Source: an uncultured Acetobacterium sp. (GTDB lineage Bacteria; Bacillota; Clostridia; Eubacteriales; Eubacteriaceae). From it: a DNA stretch of 64,000 nt. The DNA lies in contig NZ_OY760905.1 in the NCBI RefSeq assembly GCF_963664135.1, positions 2,134,736 through 2,198,735 on the forward strand, given 5' to 3'. A model generated the notes under the pieces. The model saw only the letters and a program-made list of their open reading frames with translations. It did not search any database and had not been told where the DNA came from. The position numbers and the translations under genes were made by a program. Of the stretch, positions 53,470 to 62,963 are shown one piece after another; position 1 is the stretch's first letter; every line of letters starts with the position of its first letter.

Positions 53470-54897
53470 ATGAAACAACGCAATAAAGTCGGACTACTGA
53501 TCTCACTGATTATACTCATTGGTATCGTGGCCATTGTATTCTTCAGCTTTACCACCTACAGTAAGATCATCAAGGATGATGTGCTGAATATTTCCAAACT
53601 AACCTCCACTAATATCTATTCGGAAATTAACAACGAATTGACCAAACCGATTTTTGTCAGCCTGACCATGGCTAACGACAGCTTTGTCAAGCAATGGCTC
53701 CAAAATGAAGGAATAGCTTCAAACCAGGAAATAATTGATTATCTGGCGGGCATTCGCAACAAATACAATTACCATTCGGTCTTTCTGATTTCAGCTAAAT
53801 CTTTGAATTATTTTCATTACAACGGGCTATTCAAAACCATCTCACCCCAAAATGAACACGACCAATGGTATTATGATTTTATCAATCAGGACAAACTTTA
53901 TCTTCTGGAAGTGGATCAGGACGAAGTCGACAACCAGCGCTTAACCATCTTCATTGATTGCAAGATCCTTGATGATCAGGGCAATTTGCTGGGCGTAGCC
54001 GGGGTTGGAATTGAAATGACCTATGTTCAGGAGCTGCTTGAAAATTTTGAACGGGATTATAATCTGGAAGCTTTTCTGGTTGATGAGAATGGCTTGGTTC
54101 AGGCTCATACTAATCCGGATTTGATCGAAAACCAGAATATCAATGATCTGGAACTGTATTCCAAAATCGGTCCGGCCCTTTATAATAAAACCGATACCAT
54201 CAATGTGTTTAATGATGATGATTTATACAATCAACAATACATTATCAGTCATTACATTGAAGAGCTTGACTGGACCCTGGTTGTTCGAAAAGATACCTCA
54301 GAACTGGCTCAATCATTTAATAAACAGTTGTATTATGATCTCTTGATTGTCTTCCTGGTGCTGGCCTCGGTGTTGATCATTGTCCAGCAGATTATTAAAA
54401 AGAATGATTTGCAGATGAAAAAACTGGCTTTGCTGGATAATCTGGGAATCCTCTCCAATCGGAAGGATTTTGACGAAAATTTAAAAGCTACCCTAGCTCG
54501 GAATGATGAAAATCAGGGTACCTGGTCTGTTTTCTTGCTGGATCTGGATCACTTTAAAGATGTCAACGATACCCATGGTCATTTGCAGGGTGACAAAATC
54601 TTAAAACATGTGATGATCCTTTGCAAAGCGTCTCTCAGCGATCATCTCATCACCCGCTGGGGCGGCGACGAATTCAGTGGCATTATTTACCTTTCAGGCG
54701 TTTTAGCCGCTGAAAAGCTTGAGGCTCTGCGACTCGAAATTCTAAATGATCCGATGCTCTCCCAATTCAATATTACTGTTAGCATTGGGATCACTCAGGC
54801 CATTGATATTGATACCGAAGATACCATCATTCGGCGGGCCGATAAAGCTCTTTATGAATCCAAGAGCAAAGGTAAGAATCAGGTTACCTTACTTTAA
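53470..54897 (+). CDS. Membrane Cache-domain diguanylate cyclase
   Basis: A 475-residue protein. It has an N-terminal helix (about 8-30), an extracellular dCache sensor (about 35-285), a second helix (about 290-310), and a GGDEF domain. The cyclase signature is intact (TRWGGDEFSGII) and the domain includes FLLDLDHFKDVNDTHGHLQGD, so it should make cyclic-di-GMP. It is the only protein in the window with a complete GGDEF motif. It is monocistronic with a strong terminator. Confidence 0.92.
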   Translation: MKQRNKVGLLISLIILIGIVAIVFFSFTTYSKIIKDDVLNISKLTSTNIYSEINNELTKPIFVSLTMANDSFVKQWLQNEGIASNQEIIDYLAGIRNKYNYHSVFLISAKSLNYFHYNGLFKTISPQNEHDQWYYDFINQDKLYLLEVDQDEVDNQRLTIFIDCKILDDQGNLLGVAGVGIEMTYVQELLENFERDYNLEAFLVDENGLVQAHTNPDLIENQNINDLELYSKIGPALYNKTDTINVFNDDDLYNQQYIISHYIEELDWTLVVRKDTSELAQSFNKQLYYDLLIVFLVLASVLIIVQQIIKKNDLQMKKLALLDNLGILSNRKDFDENLKATLARNDENQGTWSVFLLDLDHFKDVNDTHGHLQGDKILKHVMILCKASLSDHLITRWGGDEFSGIIYLSGVLAAEKLEALRLEILNDPMLSQFNITVSIGITQAIDIDTEDTIIRRADKALYESKSKGKNQVTLL

Positions 54898-54907
54898 AAT
54901 AAACGTT

Positions 54908-54947
54908 AAAAAAGGATGAATTGCAAAATCGCAATTCATCCTTTTTT
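54908..54947. terminator. Bidirectional terminator between convergent genes
   Basis: A 17-base stem (GGATGAATTGC flanked by A and T runs) with a six-base loop, ending in T runs on both strands. It serves the diguanylate cyclase gene (plus) and the acetyltransferase gene (minus), whose stop lies at its edge. Confidence 0.92.
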
Positions 54948-55491
54948 AGCTATCCGTTTCAATACTTTTATAGATTTGAGTAAACACCTGGTGTCTGAAA
55001 TTATAAAAGTCGTCTTTGGTAAGCGGATCCGGATAGCTCATAATCCTCAGAGAAATCGCCTTACTCACATCACCGCGCATCACCGGTTGCTGATAACCAT
55101 ATTCTGACAGGTAAAATCCCAGTCGCTGATAAAAAACAATCCGTCTTTCATTGATTGCGGTTTTCTCATCTTCCACTTCGAGCATCACTGGCTTTATTAC
55201 CTGGGACAAATAGGCTGCCATCATCCCGGAACCAATCCCCAAACCTCGAAGGGTTTGGTCCACGGCAAAATGTTCCAGAAAAATAGTTGATCCCAGATCC
55301 CACTCGGCAATAAAACCCAGGATTTCACCATCTTCATTTATTGAGATCAAAATTCGATAATTGGGGTCACTCAATATCTTTACGCCATTTTCATAGCTTC
55401 TCACTTCTTCTGGGGGAAAAGAACGCTCCATCAGTGTATAGATTTTTTTGAAATCTACTTCTTTTAATTTAAATAATTCGACTGTCACCAC
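54946..55491 (-). CDS. GNAT-family N-acetyltransferase
   Basis: A 181-residue acetyl-CoA-dependent acetyltransferase. The acetyl-CoA loop is visible in FAVDQTLRGLGIGSGMMAAYL near residue 75-95, followed by the beta-5 strand VMLEVEDEKTA and FYQRLGFYLSEYGYQQP. The substrate is unknown. The start is a GTG (55491 or the next codon at 55488), preceded by GGAAGGGAA. It lies opposite to, and converges with, the diguanylate cyclase gene. Confidence 0.85.
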   Translation of the reverse strand: MVTVELFKLKEVDFKKIYTLMERSFPPEEVRSYENGVKILSDPNYRILISINEDGEILGFIAEWDLGSTIFLEHFAVDQTLRGLGIGSGMMAAYLSQVIKPVMLEVEDEKTAINERRIVFYQRLGFYLSEYGYQQPVMRGDVSKAISLRIMSYPDPLTKDDFYNFRHQVFTQIYKSIETDS

Positions 55492-55927
55492 TTCCCTTCC
55501 ATATTCTTATTAATCCCTTTTCGTCAAGATACTCAGCTAACTTATTAAAAATAAGGGTGTCGACATAGTTGCAATCTTTCGTTGCGATCTTCCTCAAAAT
55601 GTACTAACATCTCAAAAATTCATTTTATCTGATTAATATAACACAACTTTATGGATTCGCCAATCAAAAACACCCTTCTGTTATTACCAAATCCTAACCA
55701 TCAAAATTATGCTAATTTTATTTTATCCAATTGTTTTTGATTTATTTGTAAAATTTCGTTATAATATGAATCAACAAGACCTTGACAATCACTTCACTCT
55801 TTTAATCCGGTTTAGTCAAATAATTATTATCGACTGAAATTGCCTTCACCATTTTCTGATTGCATTCCTGCTGAAAAGCCAGTCTCCCACTGTTTGGCCG
55901 CATTCTTTCTCGAAAGGATTAATTAAG
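55492..55927. other. Intergenic region with the acoR promoter
   Basis: 436 bases without a gene. The acoR promoter lies at 55737-55765, leaving an untranslated leader of about 155 bases with no recognised RNA element. Confidence 0.6.
55737..55765 (+). promoter_or_regulatory. Putative acoR promoter
   Basis: TTGATT, a 17-base spacer and a perfect TATAAT. It is a good vegetative promoter and the only clear one upstream of acoR. Confidence 0.65.
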
Positions 55928-57889
55928 ATGGAACCTGATCTCAATAAACTTAAAAACAACTGGACAAACTATGTTGAACATGGCATTCTGGATGAGAATA
56001 CCCGGCCGATTATCCAACGTTCCTGGGAATACTGCCAAAAAACAAAAAAAGATATCAACGGCGGTAAAGGCGAAACCATCGATGCCTGCCAATTAGAACA
56101 GGTGTTGGCCGAAAACCGGGAACTCATCAAAATTGCCCAGCCGATTATGCAGAACCTTTATGAAATCGTTTTATCTTCCCATTTCGTTTTGGTTCTAACT
56201 GATAAGAATGGTGTTTTACTGGATACCATCGGGGATGAAGTGGTCAGCATGCGGGCTTCCGAACTGCGGTTTTTAAAGGGCACCGTCTGGACAAATGATG
56301 CCGTGGGTACCAACGCCATCGGCCTCGCCCTGGCTGAAGATGCCCCGGTTCATGTTGTGGGCGCTGAGCACTACTGCGTTTCCCATCACACCTGGACCTG
56401 TTCCGCCACCACCATCCATAATGTCAAAGGCGAAATCATCGGCGTTCTTAACATGTCCGGGGAAAGTCACAAGCTTCACTCCCATACCCTGGGCATTGTG
56501 GTCGCCGCCGCCTACAGCATCGAAAATGAGCTGGCGCTATCCCATACCTATCGGTCGATGTCAGCTTCTCTGGATAGCACCGAAGATGGGATTCTCGTCA
56601 CTGATGAAAACCTCCATCTTCAATGGATGAATGTCGGCGCCCAAAAAGTACTCCATCTTAACATGGATGAATTCAATGAAATCAGCTTTAAAAAAATCTT
56701 CAAAAAAATGGATGTCGCTGATGAACTCTGGAATATCGAAGAAACGACCCGTTATTATACTGATGTTACCGCCCATATCGGCAATCGAAAAATTCAATGT
56801 AGCGCTAATATTTCCCGAATTCTGGAAAATGATAAAATTCAGGGGTACTCCATTGGTATTCGTGAGATCAAACATCTCCACAGCGCGGTTAACCGCGTCA
56901 GTGGCAACGTGGCAACCTACACGTTTGAAGACATCATTACCCATAATGCGCAGATGCGAATGATCATTAAAACCGCTGAAAAAATGGCCCGGTTTAAAAA
57001 ATGCATTTTGATTGAAGGCGAAAGTGGTACCGGTAAAGAAATGTTTGCTCACGCCATTCACCGCGCCAGCACCTTTTCCCAAGGCCCCTTTATTGTGGTC
57101 AATTGCGCCTGTCTCCCCCGGGATCTGGTGGAAAGCGAGCTGTTTGGCTATTGCAAAGGCGCTTTTACCGGGGCCCTCAATGAAGGTAAGCCCGGAAAAT
57201 TCGAACTGGCCGAAGGCGGCAGTATTTTTCTGGATGAAATTGGTGAGCTGCCCCTGGAGGTTCAGGCCAAGTTGTTGCGGGTGGTGGAAACCTATACGGT
57301 TTCCCGAATCGGCAGCCAGAGTGAACGTAAACTGAACATCCGTATCCTTGCCGCCACGAATCGAAATCTGGAGCAGGAGGTCAAAAACAAGAGTTTCCGG
57401 GAAGATCTCTATTTCCGTCTGAATGTGATTTATCTGCACATCCCACCGCTGCGGGTTCGGGGGGATGATATTGTCTGGGCCGCTTCCCACTTTCTGGATC
57501 GTCTCAACCGGGAATACCCGGAGCATACCAAAGCCTGTTCGCCGGAATTTCTGGAAGGGCTTAAAGCGCATCCCTGGCCCGGTAACGTTCGCGAACTTCA
57601 AAATTTCATCGAACGAACCTTCTACCTGTGTACCGATCCGGTTATTTCAACCGCGTATCTGCCTACCCCAACGCCAAAGTATGCCGAAGAAAAAAAAGTT
57701 CTGTCAATGACCGTCAGTCCGACCCTGGACGACCTGGTTAAGGCCAACCTGGAGAAAATCCTAAAAGAAACCCATGGCAGTGTGGATGCATCGGCTCAAA
57801 TGATGGGTCTCAGTCGGGCCTCGCTTTATCGAAAAATAAAAAAATACAATATTGACATCAAAGACTATCGTTATATGTCTCAAATGTGA
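55928..57889 (+). CDS. acoR: AcoR-type sigma-54-dependent activator
   Basis: A 653-residue enhancer-binding protein. The order is a GAF-type sensor (about 60-200), a PAS domain (about 215-310), an AAA+ domain with Walker A GESGTGKE near 362 and the sigma-54 contact loop GAFTGA near 411, and a Fis-type helix-turn-helix at the end (GSVDASAQMMGLSRASLYRKIKKY, quoted in part: ASAQMMGLSRASLYRK). It activates acetoin catabolism genes when acetoin is present. It lies directly upstream of acoABCL in the same direction. Its stop codon overlaps one copy of a repeated site that it may itself bind. Confidence 0.93.
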   Translation: MEPDLNKLKNNWTNYVEHGILDENTRPIIQRSWEYCQKTKKDINGGKGETIDACQLEQVLAENRELIKIAQPIMQNLYEIVLSSHFVLVLTDKNGVLLDTIGDEVVSMRASELRFLKGTVWTNDAVGTNAIGLALAEDAPVHVVGAEHYCVSHHTWTCSATTIHNVKGEIIGVLNMSGESHKLHSHTLGIVVAAAYSIENELALSHTYRSMSASLDSTEDGILVTDENLHLQWMNVGAQKVLHLNMDEFNEISFKKIFKKMDVADELWNIEETTRYYTDVTAHIGNRKIQCSANISRILENDKIQGYSIGIREIKHLHSAVNRVSGNVATYTFEDIITHNAQMRMIIKTAEKMARFKKCILIEGESGTGKEMFAHAIHRASTFSQGPFIVVNCACLPRDLVESELFGYCKGAFTGALNEGKPGKFELAEGGSIFLDEIGELPLEVQAKLLRVVETYTVSRIGSQSERKLNIRILAATNRNLEQEVKNKSFREDLYFRLNVIYLHIPPLRVRGDDIVWAASHFLDRLNREYPEHTKACSPEFLEGLKAHPWPGNVRELQNFIERTFYLCTDPVISTAYLPTPTPKYAEEKKVLSMTVSPTLDDLVKANLEKILKETHGSVDASAQMMGLSRASLYRKIKKYNIDIKDYRYMSQM

Positions 57890-57932
57890 GAATATTCGCA
57901 ATTTTGAGACAGTATAGTCGCAAATATGAGAT
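57876..57932 (+). promoter_or_regulatory. Three-copy repeat, candidate AcoR upstream activating sites
   Basis: Two direct copies, TCGCAATTTTGAGAC (57896-57910) and TCGCAAATATGAGAT (57918-57932), are spaced 22 bases, two turns of DNA. A third, inverted copy lies at 57876-57891 (reverse complement TCTCACATTTGAGACA, 13 of 16 matching). They lie 106-160 bases upstream of the sigma-54 promoter, the typical place for enhancer sites. One overlaps the acoR stop, another the acoR terminator stem. Confidence 0.65.
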
Positions 57933-57962
57933 ACGCCTAAAAAATACGGCGTATCTTTTTTA
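57929..57962 (+). terminator. acoR terminator
   Basis: AGATACGCC pairs with GGCGTATCT around a 10-base loop, followed by six T. It lies 40 bases past the acoR stop, separating the regulator from the acoABCL transcript. Confidence 0.88.
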
Positions 57963-58037
57963 TTTGCCCAAAAGGCTTCAGCTAAATAAAACCCCATTAT
58001 AAAGCCATCTCAAAAAATATTTGGTCAATTTTAAAAG

Positions 58038-58054
58038 TTGGCACAGTTCTTGTT
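58038..58054 (+). promoter_or_regulatory. Sigma-54 promoter of acoABCL
   Basis: TTGGCAC, five bases, then TTGTT gives the -24/-12 pattern (GG and GT in place of GC, ten bases between). It lies about 60 bases before the acoA ATG and downstream of an AcoR gene. Confidence 0.75.
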
Positions 58055-58110
58055 ATTAAATAAGTCATCTAATATCTTTGGATAATACAAAAAAGGAGAA
58101 TACTGAATTT

Positions 58111-59097
58111 ATGAAACTTGATAAAGCAATTATCAAAGACATGTACATCCGCATGAAACGGATCAGGGAATTTGAAACAAAGGCCATGAACCTTTTTGCT
58201 GAGGGTGCCATCCCCGGTTTTGTTCATCTCTATCTCGGTGAAGAAGCTGTGGCGACTGGTGTCTGTCAGGCGCTTAACGATGCTGACTACATCACCAGTA
58301 CCCATCGTGGCCATGGCCACATCATTGCCAAAGGTGGTGATCTGAAATACATGATGGCCGAACTCTACGGAAAAGAAACCGGCTACTGCAAAGGCAAAGG
58401 TGGTTCCATGCATATTGCTGATGCCACTAAAGGGATTCTTGGTGCCAATGGGATTGTCGGTGCCGGTCATAATCTGGCTGTCGGTGCTGGTTTCAGTGCT
58501 CAATACAGGGGAACTGATCAGGTCTGTGTCTGCTTCTTTGGTGATGCATCAACCAATCAGGGCACCTTCCATGAGTCGATGAACCTGGCCAGTATCTGGA
58601 AACTGCCGGTAATTTTCGTCTGTGAAAACAATGGCTATGGCATCTCCATGAGTCAATCCCGTCATCAGGCTATCAAAGACATTGCTGATCGTGGCACCGC
58701 CTATGGTATACCTGGCATTTCTGTGGACGGAAATGACGTCATCGCTGTTCATGAGGTAGCCGTTGAAGCAGTCAAACGAGCCCGCAGCGGCCAGGGTCCA
58801 ACCTTGATCGAATGCAAAACGTACCGTCACCGCGGCCATTTTGAAGGCGATGCCGGTAAATATAAACCAACCGAAGAACAAGAATTCTGGATGAAAAAAG
58901 ACCCGATGCCGCGGATTGAAAAATACATGATCGATAGCAAAATCGTCACGACCGAAGAATTGAACGAACTTCAGGATTCAGTGGTTGCCGAAATTGCCGA
59001 AGCGATTGCATTTGCCAATGCCAGTGCTTATCCGGAGTTATCCAGTGCGGTAAAAGATATTTACTTTGATATTGTGGAGGAGGTTCGTTCAAGATGA
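58111..59097 (+). CDS. acoA: Acetoin dehydrogenase E1 alpha subunit
   Basis: A 328-residue thiamin-diphosphate E1 alpha subunit that cleaves acetoin to acetaldehyde and an acetyl group for E2. Visible motifs are FETKAMNLFAEGAIPGFVHLYLGEEAV, THRGHGHIIAKG, and the TPP motif GDASTNQGTFHESMN ... CENNGYGIS. The ATG at 58111 is preceded by AAAGGAG; an in-frame TTG at 58078 is too early. It overlaps acoB by four bases (ATGA). Family members also include pyruvate and branched-chain dehydrogenases; the acoR neighbour supports acetoin. Confidence 0.92.
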   Translation: MKLDKAIIKDMYIRMKRIREFETKAMNLFAEGAIPGFVHLYLGEEAVATGVCQALNDADYITSTHRGHGHIIAKGGDLKYMMAELYGKETGYCKGKGGSMHIADATKGILGANGIVGAGHNLAVGAGFSAQYRGTDQVCVCFFGDASTNQGTFHESMNLASIWKLPVIFVCENNGYGISMSQSRHQAIKDIADRGTAYGIPGISVDGNDVIAVHEVAVEAVKRARSGQGPTLIECKTYRHRGHFEGDAGKYKPTEEQEFWMKKDPMPRIEKYMIDSKIVTTEELNELQDSVVAEIAEAIAFANASAYPELSSAVKDIYFDIVEEVRSR

Positions 59098-60068
59098 AAC
59101 AAATGACATATGGTGAAGCGATTCGTGAAGGAATGCGTATTAGAATGCTTGAAGATGAGAATGTTTGTATATTTGGCGAAGATGTCGGCGCCTTTGGTGG
59201 CTGTTTTGGTGTCACTGCCGGTCTTTTCGATGAATTCGGCGATAAACGGGTCCGGGATACGCCTATTTCCGAAGGGGTTATTATTGGTTGTGCCGTAGGT
59301 TCGGCGGCTACCGGCTTGCGCCCCATTGCCGAGCTGATGTTTATCGACTTCTTAACCGTCGGGATGGATCAGCTGGTGAATCAGGCTGCCAAAATGCGTT
59401 ATATGTTTGGTGGGAATATCTCGGTTCCGATGGTTGTGCGATTGCCCGGTGGCGGTGGCGTGAGCGCCGCCGCGCAGCATTCTCAGTCTTTAGAAGCCTG
59501 GTTAACACATGTTCCCGGATTAAAGGTTGTTTATCCCTCGACGCCTCAGGATGCCCTAGGTCTGATGCTCAGTGCCATTGATGATGAAGATCCGGTAATG
59601 TTTGTTGAGCATAAAGCGATGTATGGGATGAAAGGGGCTGTGGACGATGTCATCACCCCGATTAAACTGGGTGTCGGCGATATCAAACGGGAAGGAACCG
59701 ACGTCACCGTGGTGGCCACCGGAAAAATGGTTCATGAGGCTCTTAAAGCGGCCACAAAACTAGAAAAAGAAGGAATCTCGATTGAGATTATTGATCCCCG
59801 AACCCTTTATCCGCTGGATAAGGAGATGATCTTTAAATCGGTTGAAAAAACAACCCGGGTAGTCATTGCCACCGAGGAAGTCAAACGTGGCAGTTTTGCC
59901 GGCGAACTGGCTGCCATGATTTCCGAATCCTGTTTTTTCAATCTGGATGCACCGATTATCCGGGTCAACGCGCTGGATACCCCCATCCCATTCGCGCCGA
60001 ATCTGGAAAACTTTGTTCTTCCCAATGATGTGGATATCTACAATGCCATTAAGGAAGTACTCGCTTAG
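59094..60068 (+). CDS. acoB: Acetoin dehydrogenase E1 beta subunit
   Basis: A 324-residue E1 beta subunit that completes the active site with AcoA. It has MTYGEAIREGMRIRMLEDENVCIFGEDVG, DTPISEGVIIGCAVGSAATG, and the C-terminal transketolase domain with IEIIDPRTLYPLDKEMI and ATEEVKRGSFAGELA. It starts within the acoA stop and is followed by a 100-base gap with a hairpin before acoC. Confidence 0.93.
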   Translation: MKQMTYGEAIREGMRIRMLEDENVCIFGEDVGAFGGCFGVTAGLFDEFGDKRVRDTPISEGVIIGCAVGSAATGLRPIAELMFIDFLTVGMDQLVNQAAKMRYMFGGNISVPMVVRLPGGGGVSAAAQHSQSLEAWLTHVPGLKVVYPSTPQDALGLMLSAIDDEDPVMFVEHKAMYGMKGAVDDVITPIKLGVGDIKREGTDVTVVATGKMVHEALKAATKLEKEGISIEIIDPRTLYPLDKEMIFKSVEKTTRVVIATEEVKRGSFAGELAAMISESCFFNLDAPIIRVNALDTPIPFAPNLENFVLPNDVDIYNAIKEVLA

Positions 60069-60108
60069 TCTCTCGCGAAATACCAATTGAATAATTATTG
60101 CAATACAA

Positions 60109-60134
60109 CCGTAACCTTGCCCTTCGCGGGGTTA
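60109..60134 (+). repeat. Hairpin in the acoB-acoC gap
   Basis: CCGTAACC pairs with GGTTACGG around a 12-base GC-rich loop. There is no direct T run. It could adjust the E1 to E2 ratio by partial termination or mRNA protection. Confidence 0.5.
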
Positions 60135-60167
60135 CGGCTCAATAAAAAAGAAAATTAGGAGGTTATT

Positions 60168-61481
60168 ATGGCAGAACTAATTGTCATGCCCAAGTTCGGG
60201 CTGACGATGACAGAAGGCACCATTGCAAGCTGGAACGTCGCTGAAGGCGACCAGATTTCTGAAGGCGATATCCTGTGTGAAATAGAAACAGACAAGTTAA
60301 CCAATGAATTTGAGTCACCCAAAGCAGGGATATTACTAAAAATAATCGGTGTCGAAGGAATCCCCATTACCTGTCTCGAACCCATCGCCATTGTTGGTGA
60401 GGCTAATGAAGACATTTCCGCCTTGTTATCAGGCGGAGCCACTCCTGATGAAGTCCAAGCCGATAGTGTTGTTGAGACGGTTCTGGCAACACCAGCACCC
60501 GCCAAAACGGCCGGCGGCCGGATCAATGCTTCCCCGCTGGCCAAAAAACTGGCCAAAGAAAAAGGCATCGATCTTGCACTTGTTACCGGTACCGGCAATA
60601 AAGGTAGCATCACCGTTGACGATATCAACAATTATACGCCTGCTGACAAATCCGACAAGAAAATCGCGGTTTCCCCGGTTGCTAAAAAAATGGCCGAAGA
60701 ATCTGGTATTGATTTGAAGACACTGACCGTCGATGGTCGGATTATGAAAAAAGATGTGGCCGCTCAGATAACCGAGACATCGGCAGCCGCAGCTGCACCG
60801 GAAGTTGTGCTGCTTAAAGGCATGCGCAAAACCATTTCCAAGCGGATGAGTGAAAGCTGGAGCATCTCACCGCGCGTCACCTATACCCGTCCGGTTGATG
60901 CCACAGCAATGAAAGAATTCCGGACAAAACTCAAACCAGCCTTTGAAAAACGCGGTCTCAAACTGACCTTTAACCATATTATCATGAAAATAAGCGCGCA
61001 GACGCTGCTTGAATTCCCGCATATTAACGGCAGCCTGGTTGATGATACCCTGGTGCTTCACCCGCATGCCCATATCGGGCTGGCGATTGGACTGGACTCG
61101 GGACTGCTGGTTCCCAACGTCAAGAACTGCGATATCAAGTCGCTGTCTCAGATTGCCGCTGAAACCGAAACACTCATTGCCGATGCCAAGGCCGGCCGCA
61201 CCAATATGGACGATCTGGTTGGGGGAACCTTTACCCTGACCAATTTGGGAGCCTATGGGATCACCTCCTTTTCACCGATTATTAATCAGCCGGAACTGGC
61301 TATCTTAGGCATTGATGCCATGGTTGATACCCCGGTTGTGATTGGTGGCCAGATTGTCAGCCGACCGATGATGAATCTGAGTCTCACCGCCGACCATCGA
61401 ATTATTGATGGGGCTTTGGCCGCCCAGTTCTTACAACGCCTGGCGGAATACCTTGAAAACCCCGCCCTGCTATTGGTTTAA
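60168..61481 (+). CDS. acoC: Acetoin dehydrogenase E2, dihydrolipoamide acetyltransferase
   Basis: A 437-residue E2. The lipoyl domain (1-78) carries the lipoyl Lys in ETDKLTNEF. It has two peripheral-subunit-binding domains in series (NASPLAKKLAKEKGIDL around 118 and VSPVAKKMAEESGIDL around 166), and the catalytic acetyltransferase domain ends with DHRIIDGALAAQFLQ. It transfers the acetyl group to CoA. Two binding domains rather than one is less usual. AGGAGG precedes the ATG. Confidence 0.93.
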   Translation: MAELIVMPKFGLTMTEGTIASWNVAEGDQISEGDILCEIETDKLTNEFESPKAGILLKIIGVEGIPITCLEPIAIVGEANEDISALLSGGATPDEVQADSVVETVLATPAPAKTAGGRINASPLAKKLAKEKGIDLALVTGTGNKGSITVDDINNYTPADKSDKKIAVSPVAKKMAEESGIDLKTLTVDGRIMKKDVAAQITETSAAAAAPEVVLLKGMRKTISKRMSESWSISPRVTYTRPVDATAMKEFRTKLKPAFEKRGLKLTFNHIIMKISAQTLLEFPHINGSLVDDTLVLHPHAHIGLAIGLDSGLLVPNVKNCDIKSLSQIAAETETLIADAKAGRTNMDDLVGGTFTLTNLGAYGITSFSPIINQPELAILGIDAMVDTPVVIGGQIVSRPMMNLSLTADHRIIDGALAAQFLQRLAEYLENPALLLV

Positions 61482-61503
61482 GTATTATGAAAGAAGGTAC
61501 ACG

Positions 61504-62889
61504 ATGACACATATTGCCATAATCGGTGGTGGCCCGGGCGGTTACGTAGCGGCCATCCGCGCCGCTCAGTTGGGCGCTCAGGTAACCTTGATTGAACGAG
61601 AAAAACTGGGTGGCACTTGCTTGAATGTCGGCTGTATTCCGACCAAGGCGCTGCTTCATTCCGCCGAGACGCTGACCGAGGCCAAAAACGCCTCAGCGAT
61701 TGGACTGCTTATTCCTGAGGTCGGCTATGATTGGAAAACGGTTCAAACCCACAAAGATAAAATCAGCACCAAGCTGGCGGGTGGGGTTAAGGGCCTCCTT
61801 AAGGCCAATGGCGTCACTATTATCAGTGGCTCGGCCCAGTTTTTAAATGATGCAGTTTTACTGATCACAGAAGCATCCGGCAAAACCGCTGAATTGCGGC
61901 CCGATAAAGTTATCATTGCCAGCGGTTCAGTACCGGCACTGCCACCCATTCCCGGAATTGGTCATCCCAACTGCATCGATTCCACTGGCGCTCTGTCATT
62001 GGATCATGTGCCGGAAAGTCTGTTGATTATTGGCGGCGGCGTCATTGGTGTGGAAATGGCGTCTGTTTACAATCAATTTGGGTCCCAGGTGACGATCATC
62101 GAAATGCAGCCGGGCATTCTGCCCCTGATGGACGGCGAACTGGGCGATATGCTACGAAAAAAACTGATCAGAGATGGTATTGAAATTTTGACCGGCACTC
62201 AGGTATTGTCAATTAATGCCACAGACAATCAAATGACGATTCAAATTAACAAAGATGGAACCATCAGCGAGCTTGCCGGCGATAAGGTGCTGGTGGCGAT
62301 TGGCCGGAAAGCCGAATTATCGGGACTATCTCTCGATAATACTTCCATCAAAACTGACAAAAAAGGAATTATTGTGAATTCGAAAATGCAGACAAATGTG
62401 GCAACGATTTATGCCGTGGGCGATTGTCTCGGAAAAACCATGCTGGCCCATGTTGCCTCCCAGCAAGGGGAAGTTGCGGCGGAAAACGCCATGGGTCATA
62501 CTGCCAACTATGACGAAAAAACCAACCCCTCTTGCGTCTACACCACCCCAGAATTTGCCAGTGTCGGTCTGACCCAGGAAGACATCCGGGGAAATGAAAA
62601 AGACTATTCCATCGGCCGATTCCCATTGGCTGCTAACGGGAAATCGTTGATCATGGGCGATACTGAGGGGATGGTAAAAATCATCTCTAATAAAAAATAC
62701 AAAGAAATTGTTGGTGTTCATATCTTGGGGCCAAGAGCCACCGATCTAATCGTCGAGGGAGCTCTGGCATTAAGGTTGGAATCCACGGTGGAAGAAATCA
62801 TCTCCACCATTCATGCTCACCCGACTGTTGGTGAGGCAATCAAAGAAGCTGCCCTGGCTACCGAAAACCGAGCCATTCACTGGAAGTAA
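61504..62889 (+). CDS. acoL: Acetoin dehydrogenase E3, dihydrolipoamide dehydrogenase
   Basis: A 461-residue flavoprotein disulfide reductase that reoxidises the lipoyl group of E2 and makes NADH. It has the FAD loop IIGGGPGGYVAAI at the start, the redox Cys pair in GGTCLNVGCIPTK, the NAD loop IIGGGVIGVEMASVY, AVGDCLG, and the C-terminal His-Glu pair in HAHPTVGEAIKEAAL. No N-terminal lipoyl domain is fused. The ATG at 61504 is chosen for the family start; the frame stays open upstream into acoC. Last gene of the operon. Confidence 0.95.
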   Translation: MTHIAIIGGGPGGYVAAIRAAQLGAQVTLIEREKLGGTCLNVGCIPTKALLHSAETLTEAKNASAIGLLIPEVGYDWKTVQTHKDKISTKLAGGVKGLLKANGVTIISGSAQFLNDAVLLITEASGKTAELRPDKVIIASGSVPALPPIPGIGHPNCIDSTGALSLDHVPESLLIIGGGVIGVEMASVYNQFGSQVTIIEMQPGILPLMDGELGDMLRKKLIRDGIEILTGTQVLSINATDNQMTIQINKDGTISELAGDKVLVAIGRKAELSGLSLDNTSIKTDKKGIIVNSKMQTNVATIYAVGDCLGKTMLAHVASQQGEVAAENAMGHTANYDEKTNPSCVYTTPEFASVGLTQEDIRGNEKDYSIGRFPLAANGKSLIMGDTEGMVKIISNKKYKEIVGVHILGPRATDLIVEGALALRLESTVEEIISTIHAHPTVGEAIKEAALATENRAIHWK

Positions 62890-62932
62890 AAAATCGATGA
62901 AAGTACTTTTACAGGTACTTTCATCGATTTTT
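62888..62932. terminator. Bidirectional terminator after acoL
   Basis: A 16-base stem (AATCGATGAAAGTAC and complement) starts at the acoL stop, with A and T runs on both sides. It serves acoL on the plus strand and the convergent reductase gene on the minus strand. Confidence 0.9.
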
Positions 62933-62963
62933 ATTTGTTTTAACGCTTTATTTGCCTCAAACG

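Noticed and set aside
56561..57601. 346-codon open frame antisense to acoR
   Set aside because: It is a shadow of the acoR codon pattern. The plus frame encodes a complete PAS-AAA+ protein with all motifs.
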